The notes below the pieces were generated by a model. That model made no database searches, had not been told where the DNA came from, and worked only from the letters and a program-made list of their open reading frames with translations. Below, one piece after another: positions 28,794 to 38,100 of a stretch of DNA of 64,000 nt. The DNA comes from UBA961 sp014191195. GTDB lineage: Bacteria > Bacteroidota > Ignavibacteria > Kapaibacteriales > UBA961. Both the position numbers and the translations under genes were made by a program. The DNA lies in assembly GCA_964204605.1 (NCBI GenBank), contig OZ123195.1, forward strand, positions 1,116,001 to 1,180,000, given 5' to 3'. Numbering within the stretch: the stretch's first letter is position 1; every line of letters begins with the position of its first letter.

Positions 28794-28830
28794 TTGATTC
28801 AGGTAATCAAACATTTGAATCATAAAAAAG

Positions 28831-28862
28831 TTTGCATAGTACACCGAATCTCTTTATTTTTG
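28831..28862 (+). promoter_or_regulatory. Bacteroidota-type promoter for rpsT
   Basis: TTTG at 28831-28834, 20 nt spacer, TATTTTTG at 28855-28862. It fits the TTTG/TAnnTTTG pattern exactly and would start transcription near 28869, leaving a leader of about 37 nt before rpsT. Confidence 0.65.
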
Positions 28863-28905
28863 CAATCTCTAATATAGAAGCAATTAATCGCATTATTTGG
28901 TAGTT

Positions 28906-29172
28906 ATGGCACATCATAAGTCAGCAATTAAACGTACGCGTCAAAATAAAAAGCGCACAATTTATAATCGAGCAAATCGCAAGCTTTATCGTGAAGCGAT
29001 CAAAGCTGTTCGTTTAGCTAAATCAGTTCAAGAAGCAGAAACATTATTTGTTACTGCTACAAGTATATTAGACAGAGTAGCATCTCGTGGAATATTACAC
29101 AAGAACAATGTAGCTAATAAGAAATCCAAACTTGCACTTCATATTAATAAAATGAAAGCCGCTCAAGCCTAA
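28906..29172 (+). CDS. rpsT: 30S ribosomal protein S20
   Basis: 88-aa, very basic helical protein that binds 16S rRNA early in 30S assembly. The N terminus MAHHKSAIKRTRQNKKR is diagnostic. The frame extends upstream to a TTG at 28897, but ATG 28906 gives the usual family start. It is followed within 10 nt by a tRNA gene. Confidence 0.96.
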   Translation: MAHHKSAIKRTRQNKKRTIYNRANRKLYREAIKAVRLAKSVQEAETLFVTATSILDRVASRGILHKNNVANKKSKLALHINKMKAAQA

Positions 29173-29182
29173 TATTCCGTAA

Positions 29183-29256
29183 GCACCCGTAGCTCAACTG
29201 GATAGAGCATTTGACTACGGATCAAAAGGTTTGGGGTTCGAATCCCTACGGGTGCA
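29183..29256 (+). tRNA. tRNA-Arg (anticodon ACG)
   Basis: 74-nt cloverleaf. Acceptor GCACCCG pairs with CGGGTGC at 29249-29255, discriminator A; D-arm GCTC/GAGC; anticodon stem TTTGA/TCAAA around loop CTACGGA, giving anticodon ACG (read as ICG after A-to-I editing); T-arm with TTCGAAT loop. CCA is not encoded. It sits between rpsT and rpsO and is probably co-transcribed. Confidence 0.96.
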
Positions 29257-29303
29257 CATAATAGAATTATATTCAATATATCTTATCATTTGATAGAAAC
29301 ATT

Positions 29304-29570
29304 ATGCTTAATCAAGCTCGTAAAGCAGAAATCGCAAAGCAATATGGTGGTAGTGAAGCCAATACCGGATTACCAGAAGTGCAGATTGCCTTACTTACAG
29401 AACATATTTCACTGTTAGCAGGTCATTTGGAAACTCATAAAAAGGATTTCCATTCAAGACGTGGCCTTATGCAAATGGTAAGTAACAGAAAGAAATTACT
29501 TAATTATCTTATGAAAAATGATATTCGTAGATATCGCACAATAATAAGTGCATTATCAATACGAAAGTAA
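29304..29570 (+). CDS. rpsO: 30S ribosomal protein S15
   Basis: 88-aa protein of normal length that binds the central domain of 16S rRNA. Visible family blocks are TGLPEVQIALLTEHI, LAGHLETHKKDFHSRRGL and KKLLNYLMKNDIRRYRTII. The rpsO-pnp order is conserved in many bacteria, and a terminator lies between the two genes here. Confidence 0.97.
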   Translation: MLNQARKAEIAKQYGGSEANTGLPEVQIALLTEHISLLAGHLETHKKDFHSRRGLMQMVSNRKKLLNYLMKNDIRRYRTIISALSIRK

Positions 29571-29584
29571 TCTGACTCATTTTA

Positions 29585-29607
29585 GGGCGCTTAATGCGCC
29601 CTTTTTT
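29585..29607 (+). terminator. Rho-independent terminator after rpsO
   Basis: GGGCGC at 29585-29590 and GCGCCC at 29596-29601 form a perfect 6-bp G-C stem around TTAAT, followed by six T. It should end the rpsT-tRNA-rpsO transcript. Confidence 0.9.
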
Positions 29608-29683
29608 ATTGTTGGCAATGTGCCTTTATAATTACACATTCTTGATATATTCTTTGTTAAGTAAGTGAACGTTTCGGGCTGAT

Positions 29684-29760
29684 CTGAGTGCAGGAGAGCA
29701 TCTTTATGATGGTGTTGTCCTCCGCTCAGTATGCAGCTAAACAAAAGGATGATACTCAGA
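29684..29760 (+). promoter_or_regulatory. Structured pnp leader with alternative pairings
   Basis: A long hairpin spans 29684-29729: CTGAGTGCAGGA pairs with TCCTCCGCTCAG (one C-C mismatch, one wobble), then an internal loop and CATC/GATG around TTTAT. TCTGAGT at 29683-29689 can instead pair exactly with ACTCAGA at 29754-29760, so the two folds exclude each other. In E. coli a pnp leader hairpin cut by RNase III mediates autoregulation; a similar role here is inference. Confidence 0.5.
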
Positions 29761-29792
29761 ATGATTTATTAGTGCTATTCAAAAGGAAAATT

Positions 29793-32201
29793 ATGGCACA
29801 TCATTCCGTTTCCCTGGAATTAAATGGCAGGGAATATTCGATAGAGACTGGCCGCTTTGCAAAATTGGCAAATGGTTCAGTTATGGTTCGTTATGGTGAT
29901 ACAATGGTTCTTGTGACAGTTTGTGCTGCACAAGTCCCAAGGACTGATTTAGACTTCTTACCTTTAACTGTAGAGTATCGCGAAAAAACTGCTGCTGCTG
30001 GTAAAATCCCTGGTGGATTCTTCAAAAGAGAAGGTAAGCCAAGTGAAAAAGAAGTACTTTCAGCCCGATTGATTGATCGTCCTGCTAGACCACTTTTCCC
30101 AAAAGGTTGGCAAAAAGAAACCCAAATAGTTGCTTCTGTATATTCTTCAGAACCTGAAATTGATGCCGATACACTAGCTGCAGTTGGTGCATCAGCTGCT
30201 TTAGTTATTTCAGATATTCCATTTGGCGGACCATATTCCGAAGTTTCTATAGGTAGAATCAATGGTGAATTTATAGTTAATCCAACTGTAAGCCAATTAC
30301 TAGAATCCGATATAGAAATCATAGTTGCTGGAACTGATGATGCAATTATGATGGTGGAAGGAAGTTCAAAAGAAATTTCTGAAGATGACTTTATTAATGC
30401 CTTGGAATATGCACACTCATATATCAAAAAGCTTAATGCTCTTCAGTTTCAACTCAAAGAATTAGTTGGTAAAGCAAAGCAAGAAATACCAAGTATCGAA
30501 GAAAATACTGAATTGTTAGAAGCTATTACATCTATAGCGGCTCCTTTAATTCGCGAACAAATACGCAAAAGTTCTACTAAAGAACAAAGAATAGAGTTTG
30601 CAAAGCAGCTAAGAGAAACAGTTCTTTCATCATTGCAAGAAATGTTACCATTAGTGGAAACATCTGAAATTGATGCAAGGGCTAAAAAAACAAAAGGATA
30701 TATCTATAAAATTGAAAAGCATGAAATGCGACGCATGATTATAGATGATAAAGTGCGTTTAGATGGACGCTCAACCACAGATATTAGATCAATCAATTGC
30801 GATACAACAGTTCTTCCTAGAACACACGGATCTGCATTATTTACTCGTGGCGAAACACAAAGTTTAACTACAGTTACCCTTGGTACTAAAAGTGATGAAC
30901 AATTAATTGATGGCCTATTCCCTACCGAATACCGTCGATTTATGCTTCATTATAATTTCCCACCATTTAGTACTGGCGAAGCTGGCCGAATGACTGGTAC
31001 TAGCAGACGTGAAATTGGGCATGGAAAACTTGCTGAAAGAGCTTTACAAATCATGTTGCCGAATAATGAAGATTTCCCTTATGTTGTTAGAATCGTTTCC
31101 GATATTCTAGAATCTAATGGTTCTTCCTCTATGGCAACTGTATGCGCAGGAAGCCTAGCATTAATGGATGCTGGAGTACCATTAAAAAAACCTGTAGCTG
31201 GTATTGCAATGGGCCTTATTAAAGAAGAAGATGATGCTGCAATATTAAGCGATATCCTAGGAGATGAAGATTTTCTTGGTGATATGGACTTTAAAGTTGC
31301 AGGAACATTAGATGGTATTACTGCTTGCCAAATGGATATTAAAATTGCTGGCCTTTCTACACATTTAATGCGTCAAGCCCTTGAACAAGCTAGAACTGGA
31401 AGACTTCATATTCTTAATGTTATGAATGAAGCATTGTCAGCCCCAAGAGAAGATTTATCTGAATATGCCCCACGATTAACTACAATTATGATTCCAAATG
31501 ATATGATTGGAACAGTAATCGGGCCAGGTGGTGATACAATACGTGGAATGCAAAGAGAATTTGGCGTAGAAATAACAATTGAAGATGATGGTTCTTGTAT
31601 CATCGCTGCTACTAATAAAGAAGCTGCACAATTAACTATCGATAGAATACGTGCAATAACAAGCCCGCCAGAAATAGGTAAAGTATATACAGCTACTGTT
31701 AAAGATGTACGCGAAGGCCTCGGTGCAATTGTAGAATTTATGCCTAAAACCAAAGGTTTATTGCATATTTCTCAAATTAGCTATGAATATTTCCAAAATG
31801 TTAGTGATGTTCTTAAACCAGGACAGCATATTGACGTTAAACTATTAGAAATTCAATCTGATGGTAAATTTAGGCTAAGCCATAAAGTGTTATTAACACC
31901 CCCAGAAGGTTATGTAGAACCACAACGTAGCGAAAGACCTCCTCGCAGAGATGACAGACGATTTGATGATAGAAGAAGCGGCGACAGAAGAGGTGGTGGT
32001 GATAGAAGATATGATGACCGTCCTAGAGACGACCGTCCTAGAGATGACCGTCCTAGAGATGACCGTCCTAGAGATGAACATCCTAGAGATGACCGTCCTA
32101 AAGATGAACATCCTAGAGATGACCGTCCTAAAGATGAACATCGTGGTGATGATAGGCATCTTGGTGATGACAGACATCGCAATGAAAACCCTCAAGCTTA
32201 A
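29793..32201 (+). CDS. pnp: Polyribonucleotide nucleotidyltransferase (PNPase) with repeat tail
   Basis: 802-aa phosphorolytic 3'-5' exoribonuclease of the degradosome. Two RNase PH domains are joined by an all-helical linker; the second has LFTRGETQSL and the MDFKVAGT active-site strand. A KH domain starts near 565 (VIGPGGDTIRGM) and an S1 domain near 628. After S1, about 75 residues are Arg/Asp-rich, with nine 5-residue units of the DDRPR/DEHPR type from about 741. Start chosen at 29793 because MAHHSVSLELNG is the family beginning and AAAAGGA lies just upstream; the frame itself extends back into the leader hairpin. Confidence 0.95.
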   Translation: MAHHSVSLELNGREYSIETGRFAKLANGSVMVRYGDTMVLVTVCAAQVPRTDLDFLPLTVEYREKTAAAGKIPGGFFKREGKPSEKEVLSARLIDRPARPLFPKGWQKETQIVASVYSSEPEIDADTLAAVGASAALVISDIPFGGPYSEVSIGRINGEFIVNPTVSQLLESDIEIIVAGTDDAIMMVEGSSKEISEDDFINALEYAHSYIKKLNALQFQLKELVGKAKQEIPSIEENTELLEAITSIAAPLIREQIRKSSTKEQRIEFAKQLRETVLSSLQEMLPLVETSEIDARAKKTKGYIYKIEKHEMRRMIIDDKVRLDGRSTTDIRSINCDTTVLPRTHGSALFTRGETQSLTTVTLGTKSDEQLIDGLFPTEYRRFMLHYNFPPFSTGEAGRMTGTSRREIGHGKLAERALQIMLPNNEDFPYVVRIVSDILESNGSSSMATVCAGSLALMDAGVPLKKPVAGIAMGLIKEEDDAAILSDILGDEDFLGDMDFKVAGTLDGITACQMDIKIAGLSTHLMRQALEQARTGRLHILNVMNEALSAPREDLSEYAPRLTTIMIPNDMIGTVIGPGGDTIRGMQREFGVEITIEDDGSCIIAATNKEAAQLTIDRIRAITSPPEIGKVYTATVKDVREGLGAIVEFMPKTKGLLHISQISYEYFQNVSDVLKPGQHIDVKLLEIQSDGKFRLSHKVLLTPPEGYVEPQRSERPPRRDDRRFDDRRSGDRRGGGDRRYDDRPRDDRPRDDRPRDDRPRDEHPRDDRPKDEHPRDDRPKDEHRGDDRHLGDDRHRNENPQA
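32013..32147 (+). repeat. In-frame 15-bp tandem repeat in the pnp 3' end
   Basis: Nine units of 15 bp, consensus GATGACCGTCCTAGA, with variants GATGAACATCCTAGA and GATGACCGTCCTAAA alternating in the second half. Each encodes five residues, so copy-number change would keep the frame. The near-identity of the first four units indicates recent slippage or recombination. Confidence 0.95.
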
Positions 32202-32207
32202 TGCATA

Positions 32208-32237
32208 AGCCCCATAGAAAATATGGGGCTTTTTTTA
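32208..32237 (+). terminator. Rho-independent terminator after pnp
   Basis: AGCCCCATA at 32208-32216 and TATGGGGCT at 32222-32230 form a perfect 9-bp stem around a GAAAA loop, followed by a run of seven T. It starts 6 nt after the pnp stop. Confidence 0.93.
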
Positions 32238-32327
32238 TATCTCAATTTAGCACATAAATGTCTATTTTTGTTCTGTTTATTATTCTCTTATTTCCCTCTT
32301 ACTTACTACATTTATCTAATTCTATAC

Positions 32328-34100
32328 ATGCAAAACAATGACGAGAAATTGTATAGTTCTGTTGATTATACTTTACTCAAAAGACTTCTTCATTTCGTAA
32401 AACCTTATAGGCTCACCCTTTTCTTTTTATTCTTTTTAACAGTGATTGCCTCGGGATTATCTCCATTACGTCCCTATTTATCTAAAATTGGAATCGATAC
32501 GTACATCACCAATAAAGATGAATCAGGATTATTGATGATTGTAGCCTTAGTGCTTTGTGTACTTTTACTACACAGCTTTTTGAATTATATAACCACATTA
32601 TTATTGCAAAGAACTGGACAAAAAATCCTTTTTGATATTAGAATGGCTGTATTTACACATATACAGTCTTTATCTTTAAGAAGCTACGATACAACACCCG
32701 TAGGCAGACTAGTCACAAGGGTAACAAATGATATTGAAGCATTAAACGAATTGTTTTCTTCTGGTGTAGTTACAATTTTTTCTGATATTCTCCTCATTCT
32801 GTTTATTGTTAGCTTTATGTTTGCAATAAGTTGGGAAGTAACATTAGTTACGATTGGTGTTTTGCCAGTTTTATTTACAGCTACAGTTATTTTTAGAAAA
32901 AAAGTAAGGGTTGTATATAGTGAATCACGTAGACTTATTGGAAAATTAAATGCATTCCTTAATGAATATATCACCGGAATCACAACTATTCAATTATACT
33001 CTCAAGAGAAAGCAAGATTTAAACATTTTGACGATATAAATTCAGAGCATCGTGATGTTCAGTTAAAAACCATCTTTTACTATGCCCTATTTTTTCCTGT
33101 TGTAGAGTTTACAAGCGCTTTAGCTTTAGCATTAATTTTATGGTATACTTCTATGAATATTTTTAATGGCATTATGACATTAGGCATTTTGATAGCTTTT
33201 ACCCAATATGCAGAAATGTTTTTCAGGCCCATTAGAGATTTAACCGAAAAATATAATACTCTTCAAAGTGCTATTGCAGCTGCAGAAAGAATCTTTGATA
33301 TCTTAGATACACCTATCCCAACTAAAGATATCGTTAATGCTGCTAAAATGGATAGTATTCAACATGAAATATCTTTTAACAATGTTAGTTTTGGTTATGT
33401 ATCAAATAAACAAGTATTACACAATATTTCCTTTACTGTAAACAAAGGAGAAATGATAGCAATAGTAGGTGCTACTGGTTCTGGTAAAAGCTCTTTGATT
33501 AATCTTCTCTGTAGATTTTATGATATAGACCAAGGAACAATTACAATCGATGGAATTGATATACGCACATTACAACAACAATCATTACGTTCACATATTG
33601 CATTAGTACTTCAAGATGTATTCCTTTTTTCTCGATCTGTTGCTGATAATATCTCATTAGGCAATCCTTATATTACCAGAGATCACATTATTCAAGCAGC
33701 AAAAGCACTTGGAGCATATGATTTTATTCAATCATTACCACAAGGTTTTGATACCGTAATGATAGAAAGAGCAGGTACTTTATCAGTAGGACAAAAGCAA
33801 CTCATTTCTTTTTGTAGAGCTTTAGCATTTAATCCAGATCTCCTGATTTTAGATGAAGCAACCTCCAGTATTGATACAGAAACCGAGCAATTGATAAATA
33901 CTTCATTGGATACATTATTGCATAATAGAACATCAATTGTCATTGCTCATAGATTGTCAACAATTCAAAGAGCTGATAAGATATTAGTTTTGCATCAAGG
34001 AGAATTAAAAGAAAGCGGAAATCATCAAGAATTACTGGCCTTAAATGGCTTATATGCAAGGCTTTATCGTTTACAATATGTAGATAATACTATGCTTTGA
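32328..34100 (+). CDS. ABC exporter half-transporter (MsbA/multidrug-like)
   Basis: 590-aa type IV ABC exporter with an N-terminal six-helix membrane domain and a C-terminal ATPase. ATPase motifs: Walker A GATGSGKSS, Q-loop LQDVFLFS, signature LSVGQKQ, Walker B LLILDEATSSID and H-loop IAHRLSTI. It probably works as a homodimer exporting lipids or drugs. The open frame begins at 32223 inside the pnp terminator, so ATG 32328 (MQNNDEKLYSS) is preferred. Confidence 0.9.
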   Translation: MQNNDEKLYSSVDYTLLKRLLHFVKPYRLTLFFLFFLTVIASGLSPLRPYLSKIGIDTYITNKDESGLLMIVALVLCVLLLHSFLNYITTLLLQRTGQKILFDIRMAVFTHIQSLSLRSYDTTPVGRLVTRVTNDIEALNELFSSGVVTIFSDILLILFIVSFMFAISWEVTLVTIGVLPVLFTATVIFRKKVRVVYSESRRLIGKLNAFLNEYITGITTIQLYSQEKARFKHFDDINSEHRDVQLKTIFYYALFFPVVEFTSALALALILWYTSMNIFNGIMTLGILIAFTQYAEMFFRPIRDLTEKYNTLQSAIAAAERIFDILDTPIPTKDIVNAAKMDSIQHEISFNNVSFGYVSNKQVLHNISFTVNKGEMIAIVGATGSGKSSLINLLCRFYDIDQGTITIDGIDIRTLQQQSLRSHIALVLQDVFLFSRSVADNISLGNPYITRDHIIQAAKALGAYDFIQSLPQGFDTVMIERAGTLSVGQKQLISFCRALAFNPDLLILDEATSSIDTETEQLINTSLDTLLHNRTSIVIAHRLSTIQRADKILVLHQGELKESGNHQELLALNGLYARLYRLQYVDNTML

Positions 34101-34169
34101 TCTTTTTACTTTTAACACGCAAACAAAATTATTACTTTGTAATTAATTCATTTTTCAAAGGGTTATGTT

Positions 34170-35111
34170 ATGTCTGAATTATTGATTTTTTTTCTGATTA
34201 TCGGCCTCATTATCGTATTGGGATCTTTAAGGACTGTTTCTCAAGGTACAGTTGCAGTTATTACTACGTTTGGGAAATACAGAAGAGTTATGTCGCCAGG
34301 GCTAAATCTTAAACTTCCAATTATTGAAACCATTCATAAAAGAATTTCTGTACAAAATAGATCTGCAGAGCTTGAGTTTCAAGCAATTACTGTAGACCAA
34401 GCAACTGTTCAATTTAAAGCAATGTTATTATATTCTGTGTTAAACCAGCTTGAAGATACAATTGTAAATGTTGCTTTTAAATTTGTTGATGATCGTAATT
34501 TCATGCAAGCTTTAGTAAGAACAGTTGAAGGTGCTGTCAGAAGCTATGTAGCTACAAAAAAACAATCAGAAATTTTATTGCTGAGAAGAGAATTAATTGA
34601 GCATGTAAAAGATCAATTAGACTCTACTTTAGAATCATGGGGCTATCATTTATTAGATTTACAGATGAATGATATTATATTCGACCAAGCAATTATGGAT
34701 TCAATGGCAAAAGTTGTTGCTTCTAATAATTTAAAAGCTGCGGCAGAAAATGAAGGACAGGCATTATTAATTACCAAAACTAAGCAAGCTGAAGCTGAAG
34801 GTAATGCTATAAAAATTAGTGCTACTGCAGAAAAAGAAGCTGCTCAGATGCGTGGACAAGGGATTTCATTATTCCGTCAGGAAGTTGCCAAAGGCATGAG
34901 TGAAGCGATTAAATCAATGGATAATGCTAATGCTGATGCTTCAGTAATCTTATTTTCTATGTGGAATGAAACATTAAGGCATGTTGCAGAGCATGGAAAA
35001 GGAAATGTCATCTTTATCGACGGATCAACCGAAGGCATGAATAAAACATTAAAAGAATTGATAGCTGTGTCTCAGGGCGATATTATGAAAGAAGCAAGAA
35101 AACATGGCTAA
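34170..35111 (+). CDS. SPFH/Band 7 family membrane protein
   Basis: 313-aa stomatin/prohibitin-type protein. One membrane helix at the N terminus (LLIFFLIIGLIIVLGSL), then VSQGTVAVITTFGKYRRVMSPGLNLKLP, the standard Band 7 opening, and a long helical region rich in Ala, Glu and Lys (KQAEAEGNAIKISATAEKEAA) expected to oligomerise. Such proteins organise membrane microdomains or regulate proteases such as FtsH. No NfeD or protease gene is next to it. It is followed after 2 nt by the nuclease gene and probably begins a seven-gene operon to about 45.7 kb. Confidence 0.88.
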   Translation: MSELLIFFLIIGLIIVLGSLRTVSQGTVAVITTFGKYRRVMSPGLNLKLPIIETIHKRISVQNRSAELEFQAITVDQATVQFKAMLLYSVLNQLEDTIVNVAFKFVDDRNFMQALVRTVEGAVRSYVATKKQSEILLLRRELIEHVKDQLDSTLESWGYHLLDLQMNDIIFDQAIMDSMAKVVASNNLKAAAENEGQALLITKTKQAEAEGNAIKISATAEKEAAQMRGQGISLFRQEVAKGMSEAIKSMDNANADASVILFSMWNETLRHVAEHGKGNVIFIDGSTEGMNKTLKELIAVSQGDIMKEARKHG

Positions 35112-35113
35112 TT

Positions 35114-38100
35114 ATGTCATATATTCTTACAAATACAGCATTCAATAATTTAGGCAATAAAAAGAAGAGATTCAGAGAAGTTCTTGGTGATATTATACAG
35201 CAAGATGAACTTGGTATCTATTGTTTAATTGTTCCTACTGGAAGACGTAAAAGGGCTCTGGAAAGGGCCCTTATTCGTGATTTTTATACAGTACATTCAA
35301 AACCCATCCAAGAGCTTTCTTGTTATACATTAGAGCGTTTTGTCCTACATATTTTCAATACGCTTTACCCAGGTGAACAATATGCAATTATCTCGGATGC
35401 ATATAGATTGTTATTGTTTGAGAAAGCCGCATCTGCAAGTTCACTTTCTTTTTTTTCAGGAAATAATGAAAATTTATCGATTCATACGATAGAGAAATGT
35501 GCAGAATTGCTATATGGTGTTAGAATGGATGGAATAGATTCGCAATCATTATTTGCCGATATTCAGCAAGCAATCGAAGACCCAGACAATATTTCTTCTC
35601 ATTCTATCAAAGATCCTAGTCGTCTAAAAGATTTAGCCTCAATTCTTAAGATATATGAATCGTATATTGGCAATACTATCCTAGATTATCCAGCAGTATT
35701 ACAGTTAGTCATCAAAAAACTTCAGCAAGATCCATCATTGTGTCAGCAATTTGGCAATATACTGTTGGATGGATTTTCGGAATTCAGAGTACCAGAATTA
35801 ACATTTTTATCAGCTTTTGCACATTCTAACACTCCATGTGCTTGTTATTTAGAGTATTCTTCTGATAATCAGCCTATGTTTGGTAATTTAAATGAAACAT
35901 TTGAATTGCTTCAACAAGCAGGTTTTCTATCAGATACAATCCAAGACGCTTTTAGCACACCTCAATCTTCATTATTCTCTCATTTAAGAGAATGGCTGTT
36001 TAATACCAAACAAACAAAATCATATCCAAGTAGTGAAGATCTTATAACAGTACTAGAAAGCACAACAGTACATAATGAAGTTGATTCAATTGCAAAATTC
36101 ATCAAATGGAAACATGAAAAAGAGAATATTCCATTGCATGAAATGGTAATTGCAACAAGAAATCCAGAGGATTATTCTGGTATTTTTCGAGAAATCCTAC
36201 CTTTGCACGGGATACCAGTTAATATAACTGATAGGCCAAAACTAACTCATTCTCCTCTTATTACAGCAATCTTCTCGATCCTAAATCTCTTGATATATCA
36301 ATATCAAAAAAAGGATATTCAAAAAATATTTAGTAGTGCTTATATCCGTTTGCCCAATACTTCTGCGGCAGAAATGTATAGGCTTTCTATTGATTTTGAA
36401 TTAATTACCAGAAAAGAACGATTAAAAAGTGAGTTTTCACATTATAATACAGAAACATATTGGCTTAATCAATTACAACATATCATTGCTAAATACACGC
36501 ATAATGTGAACGCTTTTCGTGCCCAAAATGATATGGCAAAAGTAAAAGAGTTTGAAGGATTATTGAGTTCTGCAATACGAATCTATTCAGCTATAGAAAC
36601 GATTCAATCACTGTTGCCACGTGCTAAGAAAACGTGCTCAACAAAAGAATTTCTTGGATCTATACAAACAACCTTGCAGCATTTTGGTATTCTACAATCT
36701 ATAGAAGAATTACCATTACAACAAGAAGTGTTGTCTGAAGCATTCACGTCAATTTCTATGAAAGAAGAAATTGAAAGAGATGTCAGAGCATTAAAAACAT
36801 TTATCGATACAGTTCAAGAATTAACTTTTATTCTGGAACATTCACAAACACATACATTTTTAACATTTCAAGAATATTGTAAACGCTTACAGACAACAAT
36901 TCGCGGGGCTAAATTTCAAGTTAAAGAAAAACATGGAACAGGAATTACAATTACTTCATTAGAACAAATTCGTGAATTAGATTTTAAGCTTATCATTATG
37001 TGTGGTATGGTTGACGGAGTTTTTCCCTTGCATTATACAGCCGATACATTTATGGGAAAAGAGTTGAAAGAATCAGAAGAAAGGCATATCAGAAGAGAAA
37101 GGATGCAGTTCTATTTGGCATTAATTCATCATTCCCCTATTGATTTTCCAAGATCCTATTTATTTAGTTATCCAACTAATAGCAAAAATGGCGAGCATTT
37201 AATTCGTTCTCAATTTGTAGACGCTATCCTTAAAGTGACAGTTGAGAATCAGACTCTTTGCACAATTTCTGATACTAAAAAAATTGCAGGCAAATCTGAT
37301 TTTTTACAAGCTTATACTTCTCATGCTGAACATATTCATTATCGATTAAAGAATGAAAATGACGAAAATGATAATCAATCAGAATTGAAATCGATTATGA
37401 CTCATGCAGCTTATTATTGGTCTGCAAAAGGAATTACTGAACGATTATCCAATCCACTCCATGATAGCGCAGTTAAAACCATATCTGATCATAAAGTTTT
37501 TTCAGTTACTGAATTAGATGAATATATTGATTGTGGATATAAATATTTTGCAGACAGAATACTCAAGTTACCCTCTACCGAAACAGAATCAAATTGGTTC
37601 TCTTCTTTAGAACGAGGTAATGTATATCATTCTATTTTCTATCGTTTTTATACATACATTCAAAAAGAATATAGTGATTCGATTGTGCCTAAAGTTCAAT
37701 TAATACCAGCTAAACGTAATGAATATCAAGCACTATTACACAGCATCGCTGTAGAGGAATTATCATATATGTATTATGATCATCCCTTTATGGAACTTGA
37801 GAAAAGAACTATGTTTGGTGATATCACTCAAGGTATAAAGGGTACTTTAAGTAGATGGCTTGATGGTGAAATCGATTCCCAAAAAGATGGATTATTCCCT
37901 GCTTTATTCGAAACAAGTTTTGGAGATACATATAAAAGAAGCAATCAGATTCCACCAATACACATTACCAATCAGATACTTTTACAAGGTAAAATAGATA
38001 GAATTGATATCTCCTTAGATAATTCAACTTTTAAGATAATTGATTATAAAACAGGAAGCTCATCAATTAGCCAAAAAGATGTAGAAAACGGAAATAAATT

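Noticed and set aside
28795..28822. Inverted repeat TGATTCA/TGAATCA after holA as a terminator
   Set aside because: The loop is 14 nt, the stem is A-T rich and no T-run follows.
29891..30427. 178-aa minus-strand ORF inside pnp
   Set aside because: Antisense shadow of a strongly conserved gene; the protein has no family features.
32013..32147. CRISPR-like regular repeat
   Set aside because: The units are contiguous with no spacers and are translated in frame as part of PNPase.
31893..32208. Overlapping ORFs on both strands across the 3' end of pnp
   Set aside because: They arise because the 15-bp repeat has no stop in several frames; their products are low-complexity and unlike any protein.
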